From the NCBI GenBank assembly GCA_029775955.1, contig JARVJW010000075.1, forward strand, positions 1 through 5,892: DNA of 5,892 bases. The letters are read 5' to 3'. The notes beneath the pieces were generated by a model. That model was not told the origin of the DNA. It ran no database searches and worked only from the letters and a program-made list of their open reading frames with translations. Numbering within the stretch: position 1 is the first letter of the stretch; every line of letters begins with the position of its first letter. The DNA comes from Nitrososphaeria archaeon (GTDB lineage: Archaea > Thermoproteota > Nitrososphaeria > Conexivisphaerales > UBA164). Made by a program: the position numbers and the translations under genes. Shown here piece after piece: positions 1 through 4,984 of this stretch.

Positions 1-2
1 CA

Positions 3-119
3 GAGGTTCTGGGCATACTACATAAACCAGAGGGCAAAGCAGTTGGTGAAAGCGATGAACTGATCAGAAATCCTAGAAGAGATCTGAGAATGATAAGCAC
101 TCTCAGGGATATTTGTTAA
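3..119 (+). CDS. C-terminal end of an unidentified protein (5' end outside window)
   Basis: The third forward frame is open from the window edge to a TAA at 117-119 and encodes 38 residues, beginning EVLGILHKPEGK and ending MISTLRDIC. The residues are mixed charged and hydrophobic, with archaeal-looking codons (AGA, ATA), and the reading ends just before the tRNA promoter, as expected for an upstream gene. I do not recognise the protein and no domain can be assigned from so short a tail. The first forward frame also reads plausibly for 20 codons but stops at 61-63, which would leave a longer non-coding gap; I prefer the longer frame. Only the sequence left of the window would settle it. Confidence 0.45.
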   Translation, partial: EVLGILHKPEGKAVGESDELIRNPRRDLRMISTLRDIC

Positions 120-142
120 ACAGAGCAACGCTAAACTAAAAA

Positions 143-150
143 TTTATATA
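143..150 (+). promoter_or_regulatory. TATA box of the tRNA-Phe gene
   Basis: TTTATATA sits in an A-rich context 24 nt before the first base of the tRNA at 175, which is the usual archaeal TATA-to-start spacing. Transcription would therefore begin at, or a few bases before, the mature 5' end. An inverted repeat (ATCTAC, 7 nt, GTAGAT; 151-169) fills the space between box and gene. Confidence 0.65.
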
Positions 151-174
151 ATCTACTCAGAATGTAGATCAAGA

Positions 175-261
175 GCCGCGGTAGCTCAGCCTGACCAAGG
201 GGCTAAGGAGAGCATCCGGCTGAAGACCGGAGTGTCGCCAGTTCAAACCTGGCCCGCGGCA
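175..261 (+). tRNA. tRNA-Phe (anticodon GAA) with a 13-nt D-loop intron
   Basis: The cloverleaf folds fully. The acceptor stem is GCCGCGG (175-181) with CCGCGGC (254-260) plus discriminator A261. The D stem is GCTC (184-187) with GAGC (210-213). The anticodon stem is TCCGG (215-219) with CCGGA (227-231) around the loop CTGAAGA, giving anticodon GAA at 222-224. The variable loop is GTGTC, and the T stem GCCAG/CTGGC encloses TTCAAAC. The D-loop as encoded is 22 nt, far too long; removing 194-206 leaves the standard 9-nt loop AGCCTGGGA and a 74-nt mature tRNA. No intron is present at the common 37/38 site. The CCA end is not encoded. The gene is monocistronic, with its own TATA box and a downstream T-run. 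Confidence 0.95.
194..206 (+). other. Non-canonical tRNA intron in the D-loop (bulge-helix-bulge)
   Basis: The 13 nt ACCAAGGGGCTAA separate tRNA positions G18 and G19. The flanks form a BHB motif recognised by archaeal tRNA splicing endonuclease: outer helix CTC (185-187) with GAG (208-210), central 4-bp helix AGCC (188-191) with GGCT (201-204), and two 3-nt bulges, TGA (192-194) and AAG (205-207). Cutting after the second base of each bulge, the known rule for this enzyme, excises exactly 194-206. No alternative register gives the same product. The inner side is only a small loop, so the motif is relaxed there. The intron must be removed before the G18/G19 contacts with the T-loop can form. 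Confidence 0.88.
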
Positions 262-288
262 TAACTTCATAACATAAAATCTCTAACA

Positions 289-294
289 TTTTTT
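289..294 (+). terminator. Probable T-run terminator after tRNA-Phe
   Basis: Six T residues lie 27 nt past the tRNA 3' end; archaeal RNA polymerase commonly stops at such runs without a strong hairpin. A weak inverted repeat (TTGTT at 293-297, AACAA at 306-310) overlaps the run. No other plus-strand gene follows nearby, which is compatible with a stop here. Confidence 0.4.
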
Positions 295-367
295 GTTAAT
301 CAACCAACAATTTTAGGAACTGCCTGATCAAAAGAGCGTTAGTGATTTATACGGTATAGTTTAAATG

Positions 368-379
368 TACTATATAGTA
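368..379. repeat. 12-bp perfect palindrome in the intergenic gap 262-427
   Basis: TACTATATAGTA is its own reverse complement. It lies about 50 nt downstream of the large-subunit stop codon, in an AT-rich stretch (about 340-380) with several TATA-like words on both strands. It could be a protein-binding site, part of a promoter for a short untranslated RNA, or chance in AT-rich DNA. No convincing gene starts behind it on either strand. Confidence 0.3.
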
Positions 380-427
380 AGTCCTTATATTGTTCTGCGG
401 GTTGCCAGTTCCGATAATTGGATCTGT

Positions 428-2674
428 TCAGATGACTTTCCAGGGAAGAAGTGGGAGATCCCGTATCCACTTACCACTGGCATTGTAAACTGCATGAGCT
501 ACAGATGCTCCTACCGGAATAATTGATATTTCACCTACACCCTTAGCTCCATAAGGCCCAAGCTCCTCTAAACTGTCGATAAATTCCACATATATGTCTG
601 GAACGTCTCTGACAGATGGCACTATGTAGGTTGTGTAATTGTTGTTGATAGGTTTGCCATTGACATCGTATTTGAGGTCTTCTGTTGTAGCATATCCAAG
701 CCCTTGCACTATTCCCCCTTCAATTTGCCCACTTGCAATGGATGGGTTTATTACTGTTCCTATATCCGCATAAAATTCTGCTTGGTTTATATGGATGTTT
801 CCAATGAGTTCGTCCAGCACTGCAGAACTCAGCAATACGCCATACATGTAAACGACATGCGGAACCTCAAGTGTCCCCTCTACTGGGGCTGGATATCTTG
901 GAACCTCAAATGTTGACTCAAATCTGAGTGTTTCCCCTCTTGCCTTTAGGCTCTTTGCTAGCTCATATATCCCCACTGATCTGTCATTATAGTAAAACCT
1001 TCCTTCTTTATACTCTAGTTTTTCGCTAGTGACCCCAAAGTAAAAGCATGCTTCCATTTTAAGCCGATCTAAAGCCTTGCTACATGCCAATAAGAGGGCG
1101 TTACCAGATGCAAAGGTTGATCTGGATGCGCTTGAACTGCCTGTATCTGGCGAATACTTTGTATCTGCGTGTCTCACTTCAACCTGGTTTAAGGGTATAT
1201 CCATCTTTTCTGCAACCAGCTGTGCATTTCCAGTGTTAATACCTTGACCATAATCTACATTGCTAAACATTATTTTTACCTTTCCTTCAGTCGCTATTTC
1301 TATTGCGGCTGTGGGATAATCGGGCAATGTACCAAATCCTACGCCCTTTATTGCAACGGCAATGCCTACACCGCTTCTTTGCCATGGCTTCTTATTTTGT
1401 ATTACGCTGTTCCAGATTTTAGAATTTTTAGCTCGCATAAGTGCCTCCCTTAAACCGTCACCGTGCCTTATCGTATTTCCAAATGGTCCCTCTTCACCTG
1501 TCATAAGAATGTTTTTTAACCTCATATCTATAGGGTCCAAGTGGAGTTCTGACGCAAGTTCATTGATCATGCTTTCAATAGCAAAATTGCTTTCGGGAGC
1601 GCCAAAACCCCTAAATGCTGACGAAAAACCATTGTTTGTGTAGACGAGGTTTGCATTTATGATATAGTTCGGGATCCGATATGGCCCGTTAATTGTCTCT
1701 ATGCTAACGTCCAAAATCGTCGGGCCAAAACTCTGATATGCCCCCGTGTCCAGATATATTTGAGCTTCATTAGAAAGAAGTGTCCCCTCTTTATCTACAG
1801 AGGTAATAAGGTGTATTTCAGATCCAGTTCTATGATAGCCAGCCACCCCGCTTTCTTCTCTACTAAACCATAATTTAACTGGCTTTCCCGTTTTGTAGGC
1901 AAGCAGCGCCAAGTGTATTTGAACAGTGATGTCGTCTTTTCCGCCAAAGGCTCCACCAGTTGGATAATTTACCGTGCGAATTTTTTCTGGAGGAATATTA
2001 AGGGATCTTGCAATCTGCAATTTATCCCTATATGGGCTCTGACCTCCTGCAAACACGTTTATAATTCCAGATTCGTCAATATATGCAACGCCACCTTCTG
2101 GTTCTAAAAACATGTGTTTTTGAAATGGTGTTCTGTATATTCTATCAAGTGTCATATATGCTTCCCGCTTAGCTCTTTCTGTATCTCCTTTCTTAATTAT
2201 CGTATGCCTAGCAATATTTCCGTTATCGTGCAGTGCAATGGCTTCAGAAGCAATTGATTCATCTATGCTTCTTATTACAGGCAATGGATCATATTCTATT
2301 TTTACAAGTGATGCTGCTTCCCTCGCAAGTTCCTCTGTGTCCGCTGCAACCAGAGCCACTGGTTCTCCATAATAACGCACCCGATCATATGCCAGAACTG
2401 GCGCATCAGGAACGATTGCCCCATATGCATTTAGGCCTGGAATATCCTTGTATGTAAGTATGGCCTTTACACCACTGATTTTTTCAGCTTCTCGTGTATC
2501 TATTGAGATGATCCTTGCGTGCGCGTATGTACTTCTCACAACAGAGGCGAAAAGCATGTTTTCAATTCTCATATCAGTAATGTATTTTAGCGCACCAGAC
2601 ACTTTAGATTGTGAATCTATTGCTGCAACCGAGCGGGTTATTGATTTATATTTTTGTTCTAGTTCCTCTTCCAT
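428..2674 (-). CDS. Molybdopterin-binding large subunit, xanthine dehydrogenase/aldehyde oxidase family
   Basis: This 748-residue protein is the catalytic subunit of a molybdenum hydroxylase, inserting water-derived oxygen into a substrate C-H bond. An N-terminal hammerhead-like domain (about 20-135) precedes two cofactor-binding domains (about 155-400 and 430-700). Visible motifs are GGQSPYR (210-216), GGAFGGK (240-246), AFRGFGAPE (353-361), DYGQGINTGNAQ (474-485), PDTGSSSASR (509-518), QIEGGIVQGLG (650-660) and GAKGVGE (709-715), whose Glu715 matches the family's catalytic base. The loop lacks the AYRCSFR of form I CO dehydrogenase, and the AYRGAGR of form II enzymes is also absent. By my recollected alignment to bovine xanthine oxidoreductase, Arg880 corresponds to Val323 and Glu802 to Asp247, so xanthine is an unlikely substrate. 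Length fits a stand-alone large subunit. It starts 2 nt after the MoaD-like stop, with a GGTGG site 9 nt upstream. Family certain, substrate unknown. Confidence 0.95.
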   Translation of the reverse strand: MEEELEQKYKSITRSVAAIDSQSKVSGALKYITDMRIENMLFASVVRSTYAHARIISIDTREAEKISGVKAILTYKDIPGLNAYGAIVPDAPVLAYDRVRYYGEPVALVAADTEELAREAASLVKIEYDPLPVIRSIDESIASEAIALHDNGNIARHTIIKKGDTERAKREAYMTLDRIYRTPFQKHMFLEPEGGVAYIDESGIINVFAGGQSPYRDKLQIARSLNIPPEKIRTVNYPTGGAFGGKDDITVQIHLALLAYKTGKPVKLWFSREESGVAGYHRTGSEIHLITSVDKEGTLLSNEAQIYLDTGAYQSFGPTILDVSIETINGPYRIPNYIINANLVYTNNGFSSAFRGFGAPESNFAIESMINELASELHLDPIDMRLKNILMTGEEGPFGNTIRHGDGLREALMRAKNSKIWNSVIQNKKPWQRSGVGIAVAIKGVGFGTLPDYPTAAIEIATEGKVKIMFSNVDYGQGINTGNAQLVAEKMDIPLNQVEVRHADTKYSPDTGSSSASRSTFASGNALLLACSKALDRLKMEACFYFGVTSEKLEYKEGRFYYNDRSVGIYELAKSLKARGETLRFESTFEVPRYPAPVEGTLEVPHVVYMYGVLLSSAVLDELIGNIHINQAEFYADIGTVINPSIASGQIEGGIVQGLGYATTEDLKYDVNGKPINNNYTTYIVPSVRDVPDIYVEFIDSLEELGPYGAKGVGEISIIPVGASVAHAVYNASGKWIRDLPLLPWKVI

Positions 2675-2676
2675 AA

Positions 2677-2913
2677 TTAATTTCCACCGCCTATTGGGGG
2701 AAAAACTACCAGTTTATCGTTATCCTTTAGCTTGTCGTTGAATTTAGCAATGCTGCCATTTCTTACAGTTATGATGTAAATGCGTTCACTAATCCCTAAT
2801 ATATTAAGGGCGTCTTCTATTGTTGAGCCTTCATGAAGATCCAAAACATGCTCTCTTCCGAACTGGTATATAAATGTGCCACCCAACTCAATAAACACCT
2901 TCAAAGCTGCCAC
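2677..2913 (-). CDS. MoaD/ThiS-like ubiquitin-fold sulfur carrier protein
   Basis: This 78-residue protein has the length and layout of the MoaD/ThiS family: an N-terminal strand (LKVFIEL), an acidic helix region (TIEDALNILG, 31-40), then the family-like ITVRNGSIAKFND, KLKDNDKLVVFPP and a glycine-rich C-terminus. In this family the terminal Gly-Gly is adenylated by an E1-like enzyme and converted to a thiocarboxylate that gives sulfur to molybdopterin or thiamine thiazole. Here the tail reads PPIGGGN, one Asn beyond the glycines. The start is GTG at 2913; a TAA directly upstream in frame makes it the furthest possible, but TTG 2904 or GTG 2898 could serve instead. It overlaps the FAD subunit gene by 26 nt and ends 2 nt before the large subunit, so it is embedded in the enzyme operon. 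A role in cofactor sulfur supply is inferred from this context. Confidence 0.85.
   Translation of the reverse strand: MAALKVFIELGGTFIYQFGREHVLDLHEGSTIEDALNILGISERIYIITVRNGSIAKFNDKLKDNDKLVVFPPIGGGN
2684..2688 (-). promoter_or_regulatory. Shine-Dalgarno-like site of the large subunit
   Basis: GGTGG on the minus strand lies 9 nt before the ATG at 2674 and resembles the archaeal anti-SD complement (GGAGGTGAT). It falls inside the last glycine codons of the upstream MoaD-like gene, so the same bases may encode the Gly-Gly tail and load the ribosome on the next gene. It supports the ATG at 2674. Confidence 0.5.
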
Positions 2914-3790
2914 TTACCCTTTTGGCTGTTCCCATCAACACCTCATATAGTCCTTCATAAACAAGTCCATAAGCTGCCCTTCTTCTGTATTCTGCACTAC
3001 CCCTGATATCAGTTATTGGAGATATTTCTTCTGAAACACTTCTTGCAATCTCATCTACAAGATTTAAATCAAGCTGCTTATCAGTTGCAAGCTTTTCCGA
3101 TTTAACAGCAAACATTACAGTTGGGGCAACTGCTCCTAATGCCAACTTTATTGAATTCACTTTTTTATATTGGTCTAAATCAGCTATACACGCAACACTT
3201 ACGAGGGAAATTGCATTTGCTTCTCTTAATCCAAGCTTTTTGAAAAAGTAATACAACCCAGGTTTTGTTTTTTCAATAGCTATTTCCGTGATGAGCTCGT
3301 TTGGAGCCCTTTTAGTTTTCCTTGGTCCCAAGAAAAACTCGCTTACAGGAACAACCCTTTCAGAATCCGCACTTTGTAACTTGACACTGGCATTAAGAAC
3401 ATACAGTGGAGGAATACTGTCGCCTGCTGGGCTAGCATTTCCTAAATTTCCCGCAAGTGTACCTAAATTCTGTATTTGCGCCGCGCCAATGGTTTTGCTA
3501 GCGTCAACAAGTATTGGGGCGTTAAGGTTTACAACTTTCGACTTTTCAAGTTCTTTATATGTGATAAGAGCCCCGATTTTTATGGTGTTCCCCTCCTCAT
3601 GTATATATCTTAATTCATTTAAAAAAGATAGATTTAGCAGCTCCTTTTCTTTTATTATATTATCCTTTATTAAAACCATTACATCAGTGCCACCTGAAAT
3701 AAGTCTAATCTCTGAGGCTTTCTCCTTCAAGATGCCTAGCGCCTCATTAAGGTTCTGTGGGGAATGAACTACGTACTGAGAATAATTCAA
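2888..3790 (-). CDS. FAD-binding medium subunit of the molybdenum hydroxylase
   Basis: This subunit binds FAD and passes electrons from the iron-sulfur clusters to the final acceptor. I start it at TTG 3790, giving 300 residues (MNYSQYVVHSPQNLNEAL), because this matches the usual family N-terminus. An in-frame ATG at 3853 would add 21 atypical residues lying inside the small-subunit gene. The TTG overlaps the small-subunit TGA in a 4-nt TTGA and has a GGTGG site 9 nt upstream, pointing to translational coupling. FAD-contact motifs are SGGTD (32-36, family AGGTD) and NLGTLAGNLGNASPAGD (108-124, family GTIGGN with following ASPAGD). The C-terminal CO dehydrogenase flavoprotein domain begins near 180 and includes the RRRAAYGLV helix (269-277). 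No extra [4Fe-4S] insertion is seen, so it is not of the 4-hydroxybenzoyl-CoA reductase type. The tail overlaps the MoaD-like gene by 26 nt. Confidence 0.93.
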   Translation of the reverse strand: MNYSQYVVHSPQNLNEALGILKEKASEIRLISGGTDVMVLIKDNIIKEKELLNLSFLNELRYIHEEGNTIKIGALITYKELEKSKVVNLNAPILVDASKTIGAAQIQNLGTLAGNLGNASPAGDSIPPLYVLNASVKLQSADSERVVPVSEFFLGPRKTKRAPNELITEIAIEKTKPGLYYFFKKLGLREANAISLVSVACIADLDQYKKVNSIKLALGAVAPTVMFAVKSEKLATDKQLDLNLVDEIARSVSEEISPITDIRGSAEYRRRAAYGLVYEGLYEVLMGTAKRVSGSFEGVY

Positions 3791-4293
3791 TGTTGTTCGC
3801 CACCAACCTTTTTTATCGCGTTTATAATGCGTGGGTATGCTCCACACCTGCATATATTTCCGCCTATAGCTTCCAATATTTCATTTTCACTTGGATTGGG
3901 CTTTTCCAACAATAAACCCTTGGCTGATATGATAAAGCCGGGTGTGCAATAGCCGCATTGGCTTGCTCCCTCTTCTACGAAAGCTTCTTGTAATGGGTCT
4001 AATTTTCCATCCTTTACAAGGCCTTCTGCTGTAACAATCTGGTGCCCTTCTGCTTGAACGATCATCACTAGGCACGATGTAACTGCCTCACCATCCATTA
4101 AAACTGTGCAAGCACCACACTCCCCAGCTTCACATCCAGGCTTTACCGAGGTTATACCTAAATCTTCCCTCAGAACTCTTAAAAGGCTTTTTGCTGCAGG
4201 TGCCTTCACAATAACTTGTTTTCCATTTAAAGTAAAGGTGACAGAAACGTCCATATCCAACACTATAATATTAGGTGTTAAAAATTTTTGCAT
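3787..4293 (-). CDS. [2Fe-2S] small subunit of the molybdenum hydroxylase
   Basis: This subunit carries two [2Fe-2S] clusters that relay electrons from the Mo site to FAD. All eight ligands are visible in the 168-residue reading: Cys54, Cys59, Cys62 and Cys74 of the plant-ferredoxin-like domain (CEAGECGACTVLMDG), and Cys113, Cys116, Cys148 and Cys150 of the helical domain (SQCGYCTPGF and GGNICRCGAYPRI). The outermost ATG (4293) places 13 residues ahead of a second Met (Met14, ATG at 4254), which opens MDVSVTFTLNGK, the typical family start giving 155 residues. The TATA-like sequence upstream fits the 4293 start better, so either is possible. There is no Tat or other signal peptide, so the enzyme should be cytoplasmic. 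It is the first gene of the tight four-gene block and ends in a TTGA overlap with the FAD subunit. Confidence 0.95.
   Translation of the reverse strand: MQKFLTPNIIVLDMDVSVTFTLNGKQVIVKAPAAKSLLRVLREDLGITSVKPGCEAGECGACTVLMDGEAVTSCLVMIVQAEGHQIVTAEGLVKDGKLDPLQEAFVEEGASQCGYCTPGFIISAKGLLLEKPNPSENEILEAIGGNICRCGAYPRIINAIKKVGGEQH
3800..3804 (-). promoter_or_regulatory. Shine-Dalgarno-like site deciding the TTG start of the FAD subunit
   Basis: Minus-strand GGTGG lies 9 nt before TTG 3790, the same sequence and spacing as ahead of the large subunit, and also falls on Gly-Gly codons of the upstream gene. This supports the TTG over the upstream ATG at 3853. Confidence 0.5.
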
Positions 4294-4299
4294 GTTAAT

Positions 4300-4311
4300 T
4301 TAGGCGCCTAA
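4300..4311. promoter_or_regulatory. 12-bp palindrome, candidate operator of the Mo hydroxylase operon
   Basis: TTAGGCGCCTAA is a perfect palindrome between the TATA-like region (4320-4340) and the small-subunit ATG at 4293, beginning 6 nt upstream of that codon. It is conspicuously GC-centred in AT-rich surroundings. A dimeric regulator bound here would block initiation, so a repressor site is the natural guess. No regulator gene is in the window to pair it with. Confidence 0.4.
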
Positions 4312-4319
4312 TCAGCTAG

Positions 4320-4340
4320 ATAATAATATGATATTATAAA
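4320..4340 (-). promoter_or_regulatory. TATA-like region ahead of the small-subunit gene
   Basis: On the minus strand TTTATAATAT (4340-4331) and ATATTATTAT (4329-4320) lie 26-47 nt upstream of the ATG at 4293. The nearer word would give a leaderless mRNA, the farther one a leader of roughly 10-14 nt. This suggests the S-M-MoaD-L block can be transcribed apart from the MocA-like gene, though read-through is also possible as the gap is only 54 nt. Confidence 0.45.
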
Positions 4341-4347
4341 GCTAAAT

Positions 4348-4923
4348 TTAATCGTTAAAGTTCAAATCGTCCCTTATATCTACGTCGTGGATGACTGCCG
4401 GTGTACCCACTTCTATTTTATATACTTGATCCCCGTGCCTCTGCACCATTTCCTTTAACCCTCTTGTTTCTTCTTTAATTGATAATAGTTCACTCCTTAA
4501 TTTAACATCAAACAGTATGGGGTGACCTCCCCTGCTTTTATAAGTGGGAATCACTATATTGGCACCTGTTCTCGTATGTGTTTCAATAACCTGTTCTATT
4601 ATATGCGACTTTATATATGCCATATCACCAGGCAATATTAAAATTCCTTTAACTGCCTCTGAAAGTCTAACACCTGCTATAATTGACTGACTCATTCCTT
4701 TTTTATAATCTTCATTATAAGCATAATTTACATTTATTCCCTCTAATGCTCCCTTGATTTTGTCGGGGTCATGCCCAATCACAACTATCACCCTGACGTT
4801 TGGCAACATGGCTTCCATTGTTACTCTTCTTATAATTGGAATGCCGTCTATCCTGTAAATTAGTTTATTTTCCCCAAATCGTGTCGATTCTCCCGCCGCT
4901 AATATTATTAAATCGTAATCCAT
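4348..4923 (-). CDS. mocA: MocA-like molybdenum cofactor nucleotidyltransferase
   Basis: This 191-residue protein belongs to the MobA/MocA nucleotidyltransferase superfamily. It has the nucleotide-binding signature LAAGESTRFGENK (8-20, family LAAGxSxRxGxxK), GMSQSIIAG (76-84), the metal-binding LPGDM (97-101), GHPILF (133-138) and a C-terminal DVDIRDDL (180-187). Length matches bacterial MocA, which joins CMP to molybdopterin to give the cytosine dinucleotide cofactor used by this hydroxylase family. The neighbouring operon is the best argument for MocA rather than a sugar or CDP-alcohol nucleotidyltransferase, but CTP over GTP specificity cannot be read here. It is cytoplasmic. Translation probably starts at ATG 4923, with no SD site but a palindromic TATA-like element 26 nt upstream, pointing to a leaderless mRNA. 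The gap to the next operon gene is 54 nt. Confidence 0.85.
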   Translation of the reverse strand: MDYDLIILAAGESTRFGENKLIYRIDGIPIIRRVTMEAMLPNVRVIVVIGHDPDKIKGALEGINVNYAYNEDYKKGMSQSIIAGVRLSEAVKGILILPGDMAYIKSHIIEQVIETHTRTGANIVIPTYKSRGGHPILFDVKLRSELLSIKEETRGLKEMVQRHGDQVYKIEVGTPAVIHDVDIRDDLNFND

Positions 4924-4949
4924 GTGCGATTTTCTTATTTTAAATGGCT

Positions 4950-4961
4950 AAATTTAAATTT
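4950..4961. promoter_or_regulatory. Palindromic TATA-like element shared by divergent promoters
   Basis: AAATTTAAATTT is a perfect 12-bp palindrome near the middle of the 61-bp gap between the divergent starts at 4923 and 4985. It ends 26 nt before the MocA-like ATG on one strand and 23 nt before the proC TTG on the other, both close to the archaeal TATA-to-start distance. Neither gene has a clear SD site. The simplest reading is one symmetric TATA box serving two leaderless transcripts in opposite directions. A secondary AT word (TTTAAAAT on the minus strand, 4936-4943) is too close to the ATG to be the main box. Confidence 0.55.
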
Positions 4962-4984
4962 GACCCTATTTTAGATGGGTTAAA

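Noticed and set aside
365..526. Small plus-strand frame from ATG 365 preceded by TATA-like words
   Set aside because: Most of it runs antisense through the conserved C-terminus of the large subunit and the product (starting MYYIVSPYIVLR) resembles nothing I know; the open frame is short enough to be chance.
428..2674. Annotation of the large subunit as CO dehydrogenase CoxL
   Set aside because: The loop reads AFRGFGAPE, without the Cys of form I AYRCSFR, so CO oxidation is not supported even though subunit order and size resemble cox operons.
3288..3767. 159-residue plus-strand open frame opposite the FAD subunit gene
   Set aside because: It lies wholly antisense to a gene with clear family motifs and its translation is a Ser/Phe/Leu-rich mirror of that gene with no domain of its own.
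3791..3853. Upstream ATG start (3853) for the FAD subunit
   Set aside because: It would add 21 residues, WWR- and KRDKK-containing and unlike the family, encoded inside the small-subunit gene; the overlapping TTG at 3790 gives the usual N-terminus and has a ribosome site.
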